Below are positions 1 through 10,064 of a stretch of DNA of 40,136 nucleotides, in pieces. The notes beneath the pieces were generated by a model. That model searched no databases and was not told where the DNA came from. It worked only from the letters and a program-made list of their open reading frames with translations. Positions within the stretch are counted from its first letter, which is position 1. The number at the start of each line of letters is the position of its first letter. Where the stretch lies: contig CALJWL010000014.1 in NCBI GenBank assembly GCA_937974565.1, forward strand, positions 1-40,136, given 5' to 3'. A program made the translations under genes and the position numbers. The stretch is from an uncultured Arenicella sp. (lineage in GTDB: Bacteria; Pseudomonadota; Gammaproteobacteria; Arenicellales; Arenicellaceae).

Positions 1-126
1 TACGCCAAATCATTCAGTGGCTTTGCCACTCGAATGATTTCTAAAATAACCGCGTTAACCGTCATTCAATGGATTAACAAACGCAGTGGAAACAATATCA
101 ATAACTTGAAAATCGTTATTTCCTAA
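1..126 (+). CDS. IS982-family transposase, C-terminal fragment (cut by window edge)
   Basis: The frame is open from the first base and ends at TAA; 41 residues are visible. The peptide starts YAKSFSGFATRMISKITALT and continues with VIQWINK and NINNLK. That is the pattern I know from the C-terminal end of IS982-type DDE transposases, where AKSF-GF-TR-I-KITALTV-Q-INK is typical. The rest of the gene lies outside the window, so I cannot say whether the element is intact. A few bases after the stop the sequence reads CACCACGGGT; its reverse complement begins ACCC, as many IS982 ends do. The family call rests on remembered similarity only. Confidence 0.6.
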   Translation, partial: YAKSFSGFATRMISKITALTVIQWINKRSGNNINNLKIVIS

Positions 127-139
127 ATGCACCACGGGT
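1..139 (+). mobile_element. Right end of an IS982-like insertion sequence
   Basis: It comprises the transposase tail and a short trailer ending in a GGGT-type terminus near base 139. The left end and any target duplication are outside the window, so the outer boundary is a guess. The roughly 195 bases that follow, up to the next gene, hold nothing I recognise. Confidence 0.45.
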
Positions 140-334
140 AAACTCACATAATGTGACATTAGCGACCCGGCCACAAATCTTGTCAACGAGGGCAGAGGCG
201 CTGTTGAACTGAGCCCCAACGCTGATTTTCTAACGGCTTAGGGGTGTCAACTAACTCTAAGAGAATCCTCAAATTCCCGATAGTCTGCAAAAGCCATCAA
301 CGCAACGCATTCGAAGGAAGAGGGCAATGCTCTA

Positions 335-737
335 TTACTCTTTGTCGAAGCTATCTACCACTATGGCTCCCATTGACGCTGGCATGGCAATCACAATTAA
401 GCGCTTCAGAGCAATGAGAGGGTCATCAAGTATTGGAAATTTGTTCAAACAAAAAAGTGTGATGGCCACTACCAAACTTGCCAAGCCATAAGCGATAACT
501 ATTCTGAGAAAGTATCCAAACAACCGTCGCCTCACATTGCCTTGAAACACGCTCTGATATGTGAAGATAGAGAGAAAAATCAGCGATACAAACAGCAATG
601 CAACAAGATTCATCAGAGGTAATGTTCTCACCCAGCCGCCAAGCTTCTTCAGAAAAGGAAATGGGCACTGCAAGCGCAAAAGCGCCAGTCATCACTTGAC
701 CAGCATCTTCCCAATTAAAACTAATCTCAGTTTTCAT
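335..737 (-). pseudogene. DUF2391 / TIGR02587-type integral membrane protein, frameshifted
   Basis: Two overlapping minus-strand frames make one protein only if a single frameshift near bases 620-665 is corrected. The first frame starts MKTEISFNWEDAGQVMTGAF and reaches PISFSEEAWRLG, which recalls the early 'EMWWLG' part of DUF2391 proteins. The second frame continues from about TLPLMNLVALLF with three hydrophobic segments and ends VVDSFDKE. Even joined, it would have about 130 residues, well short of the roughly 270 I expect for the family, so a shortened protein is also possible. The start overlaps the end of the upstream mgtC-like gene by about 11 bases, suggesting a former two-gene operon. 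The function of the family is unknown. A sequencing error is the main alternative to true decay. Confidence 0.45.
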
Positions 738-1194
738 TGTTGTTGCTGTCGGAGTGTGTTCCTGTCTCTTGCTTGACTTTGCCAACCAGTTTAAACGTAA
801 TGAACGTCATAAAACTTAAGGCGATCGCTATTTCTAAGCGCCCAAGCCCCGCCGCGATACCCACGGCGCCAGTAGACCAAATGGCCGCGGCAGTGGATGT
901 GCCACTGACTTGCGATTTGTCTTTTAATATTGCTCCGCCGCCGATGAATCCTATACCAGTGATAATGCCAGCAATAATTTTGCCTTGCGCATTGGGGTCA
1001 TCAAACATGCTCATCGCGAGTAAAGTAAAGCTGCATGCAGCCATGGATACAAGGGGAAAAGTTCTTAAGCCAGCGGAGCGTGCTTCAGTTTCACGATTCC
1101 ACGCTGTAAACAACGGTAATACAAAAGCCACCCCCAACTGCACCAGATGGGTATAAAGTTGTTGAAGGTTTATGTCGAATATCTGTAGCGGCAT
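727..1194 (-). CDS. MgtC/SapB family membrane protein
   Basis: This is an inner-membrane protein of the MgtC/SapB family (155 residues from the chosen start). Members are linked to growth at low magnesium or to modulation of membrane ATPases; the role here is not known. The visible family core is AGLRTFPLVSMAACSFTLLA, followed by the glycine-rich helix GIITGIGFIGGGAIL, the polar KDKSQVSGTSTAAAIW stretch and a last hydrophobic helix. The frame extends upstream to base 1371, but that would overlap the divergent antiporter gene. The start at 1194 gives the usual short N-terminus before the first helix, although it has no strong ribosome site; 1257, preceded by GGAAAG, is an alternative. The gene is followed, overlapping, by the frameshifted membrane protein. 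Confidence 0.8.
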   Translation of the reverse strand: MPLQIFDINLQQLYTHLVQLGVAFVLPLFTAWNRETEARSAGLRTFPLVSMAACSFTLLAMSMFDDPNAQGKIIAGIITGIGFIGGGAILKDKSQVSGTSTAAAIWSTGAVGIAAGLGRLEIAIALSFMTFITFKLVGKVKQETGTHSDSNNNEN

Positions 1195-1303
1195 CTTAGG
1201 CTGAAAGCTGTTAATCTTACAAAACAACATTGTGTCAGAAATCAATGCGCTAAGCATCGAGAACTTTCCGACATTGTTATATTGATTTTGATAGGTAAGT
1301 TTA

Positions 1304-3115
1304 ATGTCCTCACTCACCATGCTAGGCTTAATAGGCTTTATCGGTTTTTTGTGCCAATGGTTTTCTGCCAAGGTTAAGTTACCGGCGATTTTATTCTTGT
1401 TACTCGCGGGTATTTTACTTGGCCCTGTGTTTTCCGTGTTTGATCCTAACGTGCTGTTCGGAGACTTACTGTTTCCTTATATTTCTTTGTCAGTGGCGGT
1501 TATTTTATTTGAGGGTGCATTGACACTTAAACGCACTGAACTGGCCGAAATAGGCCGGCCTGTTAGACGTATGATCACCTCAGGTGTGATAATTAATGCT
1601 GGGTTAATGATGGTAGCAACACACTACCTTATGGGCTTAAGCTGGTCTTTATCAGCCTTGTTCGGCGCGATGATGGTGGTAACCGGCCCTACGGTTATTA
1701 TGCCGATGTTAAAAACCGTAAGGCCGACGCCTAAAATAGCCAACGTTCTACGTTGGGAAGGTATCGCTATAGACCCAATCGGTGCCTTGATAGCCGTGTT
1801 GGTCTTTGAATGGATAGCAGTACAAAATGCCGCTGCTGAGGTCAGCGAAACTTTTACTGTATTTATCGGTACCATCTTAACAGGCCTATTAATAGGCTTG
1901 TTTGCAGGCTATTTGTTTGGTCTATTTTTGCGGCACCATCTCATTCCTGAGAAGTTGCACAACTTCGCAGCTCTCGCCTCTGTGTGTTTGGTGTTTGCCA
2001 TATCCGATGGATTGATGCACGAATCTGGGCTACTGGCTGTCACTGTGATGGGAGTCTTGCTTGCTAATATGAAAGACGTACACATCGATCCAATATTAGA
2101 ATTTAAGGAAGACTTGACCGTGGTTTTTGTGTCCACTTTGTTCATCGTGTTGGCAGCTAGACTTGACCTTAATGCGTTCTTGGCACTTGGTTGGGGGGCT
2201 GTGGTTCTGTTGTTGGTGATGCAATTTATTGCAAGGCCGTTGAAAGTTATTTTCAGCTTTCGAGGCTCAGATTTCAGTTGGCCAGAGAAGGCCATGGTGG
2301 CTTGGATCGGGCCTCGTGGAATTGTTGCCGCAGCCGTTTCTTCGGTCTTTGCTTTGCGTTTAAGTGAATTAGGCGTGGATGGCGCCGACACATTAGTGCC
2401 ACTCGCTTTCTCAATCATTATTGGCACGGTTGTGTTACAAAGTCTAAGCTCCAGACCGCTAGCAAAAGCCTTGGGGGTTGCTATGCCAGCCACACATGGC
2501 GCGCTGATTATTGGTGCTAACGCGTTTTCAGTAGCCGTGGCTGAAGCTTTACGAAAGCAGGGCGTACAAACGGTTCTCTGCGACACCAGTTGGGAAAACT
2601 TAAAAAACGCCAGAGCATTGGGTTTAGATACTTACTACGGAAACCCAAGCTCTGAGCATGCAAGAATGCACTTGAATATCTCACCCTATGGATACATGCT
2701 CGGGTTATCCAGCCATTTCGAATACAACGTGACGCAAGCAAATGCCTTTCGAGATGAATTTGGTGCGCGTAACATTTTTACATTACCGCCAAATCAGCCA
2801 TCTAAACGGTTCCATAAGCACGTAGTTAGCACACACAATGGTGCGCGAATTTTATTTTCAGAAGACTCTTCATATAAGGATATTCGCAAGAGTATGGGCA
2901 GAGGCTGCATGATAAAAGTGACTGAATTGAGTGCCGAATATTCTTATCAGCACTGGCAAAAAGATAATCAACACGCAACATTGTTGCTCAGTCTAAAACC
3001 TAACGGTGATTTAGCGTTTAATACTACCGATCAATTAGTAGAGGCTGAGCCTGAAGATAAACTTTTCTATTTGACTGGGTTTGAACACTCTGGCCTTGGT
3101 ACTGAATCTGTTTAG
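1304..3115 (+). CDS. CPA1-family Na+/H+ (cation:proton) antiporter with C-terminal TrkA-N-like domain
   Basis: This is a predicted inner-membrane cation/proton exchanger of the NhaP/CPA1 type, for pH and sodium balance. Residues 1 to about 395 form a multi-helix transporter with the family marks FEGAL, TGPTVIMPML and EGIAIDPIGALIA; the last carries the conserved acidic ion-binding residue. A soluble domain follows from about residue 400. It opens GALIIGANAFSVAVAEAL and continues as a Rossmann-like TrkA-N/RCK nucleotide-binding fold, a fusion known in this family and usually regulatory. The total of 603 residues fits such two-domain members. The gene is divergent from the mgtC-like gene, with about 110 bases between the chosen starts. 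The ion specificity (Na+ or K+) cannot be read from sequence. Confidence 0.85.
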   Translation: MSSLTMLGLIGFIGFLCQWFSAKVKLPAILFLLLAGILLGPVFSVFDPNVLFGDLLFPYISLSVAVILFEGALTLKRTELAEIGRPVRRMITSGVIINAGLMMVATHYLMGLSWSLSALFGAMMVVTGPTVIMPMLKTVRPTPKIANVLRWEGIAIDPIGALIAVLVFEWIAVQNAAAEVSETFTVFIGTILTGLLIGLFAGYLFGLFLRHHLIPEKLHNFAALASVCLVFAISDGLMHESGLLAVTVMGVLLANMKDVHIDPILEFKEDLTVVFVSTLFIVLAARLDLNAFLALGWGAVVLLLVMQFIARPLKVIFSFRGSDFSWPEKAMVAWIGPRGIVAAAVSSVFALRLSELGVDGADTLVPLAFSIIIGTVVLQSLSSRPLAKALGVAMPATHGALIIGANAFSVAVAEALRKQGVQTVLCDTSWENLKNARALGLDTYYGNPSSEHARMHLNISPYGYMLGLSSHFEYNVTQANAFRDEFGARNIFTLPPNQPSKRFHKHVVSTHNGARILFSEDSSYKDIRKSMGRGCMIKVTELSAEYSYQHWQKDNQHATLLLSLKPNGDLAFNTTDQLVEAEPEDKLFYLTGFEHSGLGTESV

Positions 3116-3236
3116 CGTCATGCGTATTTTTTACGGCTATTGAGAATAAATGCACACCGTTTGCTGTAGAGTAAGCTAAATTCAAACCTAAACAAAATGC
3201 TTCGGGTTCGCGCAATGGCTGCCACTTTATTGTTAA

Positions 3237-4369
3237 GGAAACTCTGAAAAAAGCCGTTTTCAGCAAGCGCCACACTCGCTCAACGAATTTCAAGCAAAGC
3301 CACTCTTGTTACTAGTTAATTTGTCCCGCAATCTGGCTTCATTGCCAAACTGCAGGCACACTACGGCCTAGGCCGCTAACTCATGCCTCGACATACATAG
3401 GTCGACAACGTCAATAAGGTGAATGCCTAACATGCATTCTTATGTAAACCCTTGTACCGGGCCTTGCGATACCTCCACAGATTGTTAAGTACACTGAAGG
3501 CATGTTCAACCTTCGCTCGTCTTCGATTACTCTTTCGGTTAATAGCTTATCCGCGTAGCTCAACTTGCGTCCTCGACGCGCCTTTCGATTAACGCGCCAA
3601 TTCACACCATCCGCTTCAGCTTGCGCTCGCTTCTCGTCGTTCACGTAGGCTTTATAACCGTAAGTCTCACTTTCTTCACTATGAAATAAATCGCCCATCA
3701 CCACGCAATCATGAACTGAGGCGTCCGCCACAACCGCACTGTGAATGAGGCTATTCCTATTCGTGCCAATATGAGTCTTCATGTCAAAGTGCCAGTGATT
3801 ACCTTTCTTGGTCTGTTTCATTTCAGGATCGCGCGCTCGTTTCTCATTCTTAGTCGAACTGGGCGCTGAGATAATATTGGCATCGACAGTCGCGCCTTCA
3901 CTCAAGATCAAACCTCGTTCGGACAAGTATTGTTCAGTGAACTGAAATAGCTTTTTGGTGAAATTACGAGCTTCGAGGTAATGCCGAAAGCGGTAGATCG
4001 TACTCTCACCAAAGATGGGTTGTAAGCCAACTTTAGCGAAGTGGCGCATGGACTCAATGTCGTACAAATTGTCTTCCATCGCTGAATAGCTTAGGCGTAC
4101 TATTGCGCATGAAATAAATGCGCGGCAAGGTTTCTATTGACACTGGTGGGTGCCCACGTGAGCCTTTCGGGTATTTGGTCTTGATCAGTTTAAGCATCAC
4201 CGATCACGGTAACACCGAGCCTATTTCACCCAGAAAACGTTCCTTGTGGGTCACTTTCTTTTTGTTTTCGTAGGCTAAATCGGTGAAGTTGGGTTGTTTC
4301 ATGGTCTTCAGTAACCCAAATTAATCTTATCTTATGCATTATACTTTAAGGCCTTTTTGCAGAGTTTTC
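3237..4369 (-). mobile_element. Decayed IS5-family insertion sequence
   Basis: The element is about 1.13 kb and encloses a broken IS5-type transposase on the minus strand. Its left end reads GGAAACTCTGAAAAAAGCC. The reverse complement of its right end reads GAAAACTCTGCAAAAAGGCC, so the termini are imperfect inverted repeats. The flanking tetranucleotides are TTAA (3233-3236) and TTAG (4370-4373). Both fit the YTAR-type target of many IS5 members, although they are no longer identical. It separates the antiporter from tamA. Confidence 0.7.
3376..4303 (-). pseudogene. IS5-family transposase, multiply broken
   Basis: This is a DDE transposase of the IS5 type, recoverable only across several lesions. 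The N-terminus begins MKQPNFTDLAYENKKKVTHK and reaches an in-frame TGA where the family normally has Trp (VLPW). After PPVSIETLPRIYFMRN the frame shifts, and it continues as LSYSAMEDNLYDIESMRHFA. The middle part is intact, with EGATVDANIISAPSS, HFDMKTHIGTN and YGYKAYVND. Near the end it shifts again into NRRRAKVEHAFSVLNNLWRY, which contains the catalytic-Glu helix, and a further stop lies in the tail. At least two stops and two frameshifts make the gene inactive. The longest surviving frame is 222 residues (3411-4079). Confidence 0.85.
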
Positions 4370-4448
4370 TTAGGAAATTAAAGCACTTTTTATGGCACGA
4401 AGTACGTCATAATAACACCATATCAAAAACTACGATTTATCTTTTAAT

Positions 4449-4485
4449 GATGAATACAACCCTAATTTTTAGAGTGATATTCATC
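4449..4485. repeat. Inverted repeat upstream of tamA
   Basis: There is a perfect 8-bp inverted repeat, GATGAATA ... TATTCATC, with a 21-base AT-rich spacer. It lies about 55 bases before the tamA start codon and outside the IS5 element. It could be a protein-binding site or a weak RNA hairpin in the leader; nothing else supports a role. Confidence 0.35.
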
Positions 4486-4540
4486 GTAAGACTCTAATTT
4501 AAGTAAGAACCTAACTAAGTCGTATTACTCTTGTTCAATA

Positions 4541-6373
4541 ATGTGTTCAATATTTAAGCATACCCTCTGGTTTTGCATTTTTGTTTACTTTGGAGTGGCG
4601 GCCACGGCGGATGGCAATGAGCTAAGACCAGAGATCAGCTCTGAGTCAAAACCAGCACCAATTAACCGCATCGAGTTTGCCGGGGTACAGGGCGAGGCCC
4701 TAAACAATGTGAAACTGAGCGTGCGCCTAGCCAACCGACTCCGTACTCAAAAGGCACTGACACCCTCAGAACAGCGTAGGTTGGTTCGCAGCGCAAAAAG
4801 TGAGATTAAAGCAGCGCTAGAACCATTTGGTTACTATCGAGCCACGATTAAAACACAGCGAGATACCAAATCAGGCTCTTTGAAGTATGAGATTAACGTG
4901 GGGCAGGCAACCAAAATCGCCTCTATCGATATTCAACTCAATGAACAGGCAAAGCTACAACCTGAGTTTGTCGAGTGGCAACGAACGTTTCCACTGCAAA
5001 AAGGGGAGGCGCTTCTGCACCAACAATACGAGCGGGCCAAAAAGGAGTTGTTAGCGATAGCCCTCAATTTTGGGTATTTTGACGCTCGGTATAAACGTAG
5101 CGAAATCATTATCAACGAGGCGCTAACCACCGCCGCAATTTTTATCGATTTTGATAGCGGAGCGCGCTATTCAATTGGGGACGTTAACAGTAATTGGAAC
5201 AACTCGCTCTTGAACAAAAATGAACGCAACCACGCAATTGGGCAAACCATCGATGCCGAACTTTACCAGTCGTATCTGCAAGTGGCCAAAGGCCAAGTCT
5301 ACAGTATAGATGCACTAAGGAACACTCAAACTGAACTTTCGTCCACCCCTTACTTTACGGCGGTCGATGTGCAACCGGGCAAACCAGATCAATCCACCAA
5401 GACAGTTCCTATTGATATTATTCTTACGGCTAAGAAGCAGCGGAGTTATACCTTGGAGTTTGGTGCCGGAACGGATACCGGTTTGCGCGGCGGTGTAGGT
5501 TACGAAAATCGATTGGTTAATCGAAAAGGTCACACGTTAAGCGTTCGCTTAGGAGCATCTGAGTTGAAACGATCTGTAAATCTTAATTACAGAGTGCCAT
5601 TAACACGCAAACCCAGCGACAGTTGGGACTTTTTCGCCGCACTGGAAGATGAAAACGGTGATTTCCGAGATTTCTCTAAAACAAGAGCGGGCACACAGCT
5701 GTCCATCGCTTGGAGAGACTCTTTTCTAATCTTTGGAATCACAGCTAGCAGAGAAACATCGTTGCAACGAGACACTGACTTGGTGGAGCGCGAACAAACC
5801 ACTGACCTCATTTTACCAAGCGTGAGTTGGCAATACACCACCGCCGACGACCTACAATTTCCAACACGTGGCTGGTCCGCATCACTGACCCTTAAAGCGG
5901 CAGATACGAGCCTTGGCTCAGACGTAGACCTGTTGCAAGCAGTGGCTAAAACAAATTTACTTACTCCACTGTATAAAGGAAGGCTAAAAAGTAGGTTAAC
6001 ACTCGCAGGCAGTGTGGTTGATGAGAGTGCTCTTCTGCCCGAATCACTCGGATTTCTAACTGGCGGTGATGAAACAATACGTGGCTACAGCTTTGAAAGC
6101 ATAGGCGCTCTGCGCAATGGAGAAACCGTAACCGCTAAAAACTTGGCGGTCGCCAGTGTTGAATATCAACACCCTATTAGGAATGGGTTAGCGTTAGCCA
6201 CATTCATTGATATTGGTGATGCTTTTGACAACAATGCCGATCTAAAACGCGGCGCAGGGTTCGGTTTACGCTGGCGTTTACCTTTCGGAGCTCTTCGTTT
6301 GGACGCCGCATCGGCGCTCGATTTAGAAGGCCGGCCGTGGCGTCTGCATTTTGGTTTTGGTACGGATTTATGA
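4541..6373 (+). CDS. tamA: Translocation and assembly module outer-membrane protein TamA
   Basis: This is an Omp85/BamA-superfamily outer-membrane barrel that works with TamB in assembly of outer-membrane proteins or lipid transport. An N-terminal signal sequence (hydrophobic LWFCIFVYFGVAATADG) is followed by POTRA-type domains to about residue 290, with INRIEFAGVQG and IASIDIQLNEQ as strand openings. The C-terminal surface-antigen barrel begins near YTLEFGAGTDTGLRGGVGYE. The lid-loop type motif GGDETIRGYSFESIG is clear near residue 510, and the protein ends with an aromatic-rich strand (LHFGFGTDL). The length of 610 is close to E. coli TamA (577). The stop overlaps the tamB start (ATGA), as is typical of this pair. 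The ATG used has no strong ribosome site. Confidence 0.92.
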   Translation: MCSIFKHTLWFCIFVYFGVAATADGNELRPEISSESKPAPINRIEFAGVQGEALNNVKLSVRLANRLRTQKALTPSEQRRLVRSAKSEIKAALEPFGYYRATIKTQRDTKSGSLKYEINVGQATKIASIDIQLNEQAKLQPEFVEWQRTFPLQKGEALLHQQYERAKKELLAIALNFGYFDARYKRSEIIINEALTTAAIFIDFDSGARYSIGDVNSNWNNSLLNKNERNHAIGQTIDAELYQSYLQVAKGQVYSIDALRNTQTELSSTPYFTAVDVQPGKPDQSTKTVPIDIILTAKKQRSYTLEFGAGTDTGLRGGVGYENRLVNRKGHTLSVRLGASELKRSVNLNYRVPLTRKPSDSWDFFAALEDENGDFRDFSKTRAGTQLSIAWRDSFLIFGITASRETSLQRDTDLVEREQTTDLILPSVSWQYTTADDLQFPTRGWSASLTLKAADTSLGSDVDLLQAVAKTNLLTPLYKGRLKSRLTLAGSVVDESALLPESLGFLTGGDETIRGYSFESIGALRNGETVTAKNLAVASVEYQHPIRNGLALATFIDIGDAFDNNADLKRGAGFGLRWRLPFGALRLDAASALDLEGRPWRLHFGFGTDL

Positions 6374-9300
6374 AGTTTGCCAAACGCGCACTTAGCGTGA
6401 TGTTTGTCATTGCGTTAGTAGTCAGCCTTGCCGTACTCGTGTTGTTAAAGACACAGCTTGGCTTAAATATCACACTCAGTCTATTGCCCGATGGCATAGA
6501 AGTGGAGAAGGCTCGCGGCTCGTTAACGTCGCTCTCAATTGATAAACTGGTTTATCAACAAAACGGTATTGCCGCTGACGCCAAAGGCATCAAACTGGAG
6601 TGGCATGTGCTTTCGCTTATCAGCGGAACGTTCAACTTAGAGAAGGCTATCGTTAACAAATTACACTTGACAATAACTGAGTCAGACACATCAACTGAAG
6701 TGGCTTCGCCCAGTTTTCAAGGTTTGGATTTACCCATAGACGTAATAGTGAACCGACTTTCGATAGCAAACTTATCGTTGGCAATGAGTGGCGAAACACC
6801 GATAACACTTCAACGCATCGAAAGTCGATTTAGTTTGGACAACAATATTCTGCGAATAGACTCAATCAAACTGAGCAATCCTGACAGTTTGGCAAAAGTA
6901 AGTGGCAAAATTGACCTCTCAAATGCACAGGAAGGTCAGATCGAACTACTCTCTGATGTGAAATGGCGGATTGAGGACTATTCAATTATTAGCGTGGGGC
7001 GCGCGCAAGGGTCGTGGAAGAGTTTGAGTCTGACGCAACAACTCAGTGGCCCAGTTGCCGTTAATATCGAAGCTAAAATTGATAATATTTTAGGTGATAC
7101 TATCAGTTGGAATGTGCGTCTTGATGATGCACCTGAGATTAAAGATGATGTCAAAGGAATACCAATCACGATACTTGAAGGTGGCTTTGAGTCTCAAGGC
7201 CAGTTCACTGCCGCTGAGGGGCTGGCTGGGCTTGAGTTAGACGTCAATGGTAGCGCTTCCATTGCAGCGGCCAACAATGCCTTATGGAAGGCGGCTTTCG
7301 ACGTAACTCTTGCCAATCAAAATCTAACGATCCAAACCTTAAATTTACGCCAGCAAGACTCAAAAACTCCATCAATCAGCACCCAAGGGCAGATAACACA
7401 GTTCGTAAGCTTTTTAAATGCCAACGATGGATATGCTGATTTAAAGGGCCAATGGAGCGAGGTAAACCTTGATGTAGGCGCTCACTTTCAAACACAGGAA
7501 AATAAGCAAGCACTGGAAAATAGGCTAGTTACCTCTGGTTCATTCAGCGCCCAAGGTATTATGTCTGATCTGCAATTGAGATTGAAGTCGACAGGCGCAT
7601 TGTTGGGGGTTCAACACCAAATTGATCTAGCTGCCCGTGTTAAAAACCGTGTACTAGCTATCACAAGCTTCAAGGCAATATCAGACAGTAGCACTCTTAA
7701 ACTCAAGGGAAATGCTGACTTCAGCGACACTGAGCCCATTTACAACCTAGAGTGGTCGATAAACTCGACAAATATTGGAGATTTCGTGCCACTTACTTCA
7801 GGTGATTTGGTTGCCGAAGGTCGTATTGAAGGCGCTCAAAGCTTGCCTGAAGTCAAAGTTAAGGCACAATCTAAGTCGCTAAGCTACCAAGACTTAACTA
7901 TCTCTTCTGTTACCGCAAACATCGTGTTCGCCGCAATTAAGGAAGATTCACCACTGTCTCTTAATTTGGCGTTTGATGAACTTATTCAAGAAGGCTCCAC
8001 GCTTGTCGACTCATTTGACCTACTGTTGGGTGGCTCGATTGGGAAACACGAGCTTGAGATCAAGACGTCATTCAATCAGAACATAAACCTTCGCCTGGCT
8101 TTAACTGGAACTGCGAGTAATAACACTAATGACAGTACCAAGAATAGCACCAAACAACACGAGCCAAGTTGGCATTGGTCTGGCGACTTGGCTCGCTTGA
8201 GCCTTAGTAATACCCCCGCCGGAGACTGGTTACTTGACAATTCATCACAGATCGAAATCAATACTGAGAGCCTATCATTAACACCGCTTTGTTTACGTAA
8301 TTTTGAACAGTCGATGTGTCTAGGCGCTGATTATATCGACGGCAATCAAACGGCTAATGTCCAACTTATTCGTTTCGACTTAGCCTCGATTGCCCCATTG
8401 TTTGAACTTGCCGATTTAAACTTATCTGGTTGGGTTGATGGACAGGCCAATTATCAGCTAGCGAATGACCAAACTGCACCGACGATTAAACTTAGGCTTG
8501 AAGCCCATGACACTCAATTGTCATGGGAAGAACTGGACGAAGAAACCTCTACATTACAAGTAGAGAATCTGGGCTTTGATCGATTTATCGTGTCTCTTGA
8601 CCAAGACTCTGATCTAACATTGGACGCAGACGTTCTAATGAGTAATGGCAGTTCAATGCGAGCCCGATCAATGGTGAGCCAACCATTTGGGGCAGCGAGC
8701 TTTGAGCAAGCAAAGCTTAGTGGTATTGCAGATGTAACAATCACAGATTTAAGCGACATTCCACCTAGTTTGACCTCAGCAATAGACTTAAACGGCGCCT
8801 TAAAGAGCAAAGTTCAATTTGGCGGCACCGTACAGCGACCAACAATAAGCGTAAGCAGTTCGCTTAGTGGGGCTTTGGCTGAAATTCCTCAGTTAGGCCT
8901 GGCGATGAGAGACATCAATTTAAACATCGACAGTCAAAACGACTCAGTTATCACAGTGAAGGGCGATATGTTGTTAGGTGAGGGCACACTGAATGTTGAT
9001 GGTCTTCTCGATTTGAGTGATTTCTCAAGCCCCGTTGTACAAGTTGATTTGTTCGGTACAGACTTGCAACTGGCCGACAGTACCGAGATTGCGATCTTGA
9101 GTAACGTGAACCTTAAAACCAACGTTACAAAAGAATTGTTAGACATTAGTGGAAACATCGATATTCAAAACGCACGACTTGATTTCGAATTACCTGATAG
9201 CGCGATCGTCGCTTCCAGTGATGTGGTTATCAAAGGTAAAGACACAAACCAAACAAGCATGGCGCAAAAACTCAATATAACCATAGATTTGGGCGACAAC

Positions 9301-9975
9301 ACACGAATACAGGCTCAGGGTTTAAACGCCGGGCTCACTGGTAGCTTGAGAGCAATAAAATCATCATCGGGCATTATTCGTGGTGAAGGGCGAATTAACG
9401 TAGTAAACGGAGAGTATCGAGCCTACGGACAACGGCTCGACATCGACAAAGGGGAACTCATCTTTAATAGTGGTAGCATCGATGACCCTAGCCTACAATT
9501 GCGGGCGCAGAAAACAGTGGATGAGTTAACAGCGGGTGTCCAAGTATCGGGCCAAGCCAGCGACCCAGTTCTAACGCTTTACTCGTCTGCCGGGCTTAGC
9601 GATCAAGATATTTTATCGGTTCTGATATTCAACAAGCCCATAAGCGAACTAGACACAAAAGATGGCCTTGTCTTATTGCAGATTGCTAACTCAATCCGCA
9701 GTGGAGGCACTAACCCTGGAACTCTGTTTACGGTGACCCAAAACTTGCAAAACGCTCTTGGCTTGAGTGAGCTAGAAGTCAATTTAACCGGCGATGAACC
9801 TAATATTCGCGCTGGCAAGCAGCTTTCTTCGCGATTTTATGTTGGCTACGGCTACGGCCTTCTAGACGCGGCACAATCGTTGATCTTGCGTTACAAACTC
9901 AGCAAAGCATGGTCGATAAAAGCAGACCTTGGTAATGATAGTGGCGCTGACCTAAGGTATCAGATTGACTACTGA
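6370..9975 (+). CDS. tamB: Translocation and assembly module inner-membrane protein TamB (AsmA-like)
   Basis: This is a long periplasm-spanning protein anchored in the inner membrane. It partners TamA and belongs to the bridge-like AsmA/TamB group implicated in outer-membrane protein insertion and phospholipid transport. From the ATGA overlap with tamA the protein has 1201 residues (E. coli TamB has 1259). An N-terminal signal anchor (ALSVMFVIALVVSLAVLVLL) precedes a very long beta-rich repetitive body. The conserved C-terminal TamB domain is recognisable: NGEYRAYGQRLDIDKGELIF, DDPSLQLRA, then a glycine-rich barrel-like tail ending ADLRYQIDY. An in-frame ATG 33 bases earlier lies inside tamA and was not used. 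Confidence 0.92.
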   Translation: MKFAKRALSVMFVIALVVSLAVLVLLKTQLGLNITLSLLPDGIEVEKARGSLTSLSIDKLVYQQNGIAADAKGIKLEWHVLSLISGTFNLEKAIVNKLHLTITESDTSTEVASPSFQGLDLPIDVIVNRLSIANLSLAMSGETPITLQRIESRFSLDNNILRIDSIKLSNPDSLAKVSGKIDLSNAQEGQIELLSDVKWRIEDYSIISVGRAQGSWKSLSLTQQLSGPVAVNIEAKIDNILGDTISWNVRLDDAPEIKDDVKGIPITILEGGFESQGQFTAAEGLAGLELDVNGSASIAAANNALWKAAFDVTLANQNLTIQTLNLRQQDSKTPSISTQGQITQFVSFLNANDGYADLKGQWSEVNLDVGAHFQTQENKQALENRLVTSGSFSAQGIMSDLQLRLKSTGALLGVQHQIDLAARVKNRVLAITSFKAISDSSTLKLKGNADFSDTEPIYNLEWSINSTNIGDFVPLTSGDLVAEGRIEGAQSLPEVKVKAQSKSLSYQDLTISSVTANIVFAAIKEDSPLSLNLAFDELIQEGSTLVDSFDLLLGGSIGKHELEIKTSFNQNINLRLALTGTASNNTNDSTKNSTKQHEPSWHWSGDLARLSLSNTPAGDWLLDNSSQIEINTESLSLTPLCLRNFEQSMCLGADYIDGNQTANVQLIRFDLASIAPLFELADLNLSGWVDGQANYQLANDQTAPTIKLRLEAHDTQLSWEELDEETSTLQVENLGFDRFIVSLDQDSDLTLDADVLMSNGSSMRARSMVSQPFGAASFEQAKLSGIADVTITDLSDIPPSLTSAIDLNGALKSKVQFGGTVQRPTISVSSSLSGALAEIPQLGLAMRDINLNIDSQNDSVITVKGDMLLGEGTLNVDGLLDLSDFSSPVVQVDLFGTDLQLADSTEIAILSNVNLKTNVTKELLDISGNIDIQNARLDFELPDSAIVASSDVVIKGKDTNQTSMAQKLNITIDLGDNTRIQAQGLNAGLTGSLRAIKSSSGIIRGEGRINVVNGEYRAYGQRLDIDKGELIFNSGSIDDPSLQLRAQKTVDELTAGVQVSGQASDPVLTLYSSAGLSDQDILSVLIFNKPISELDTKDGLVLLQIANSIRSGGTNPGTLFTVTQNLQNALGLSELEVNLTGDEPNIRAGKQLSSRFYVGYGYGLLDAAQSLILRYKLSKAWSIKADLGNDSGADLRYQIDY

Positions 9976-10064
9976 TACTATGCTCGCGCCTTCTAACCAA
10001 GCTTGACCGGCGTGTTTATACAACAGTATATTGAGTAACCACAGCCACTCGACTCAACGGAAAA

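Noticed and set aside
1909-2586. 225-codon minus-strand frame opposite the antiporter
   Set aside because: Shadow of a well-supported transporter gene; low-complexity Ser/Thr/Ala/Pro composition and no family resemblance.
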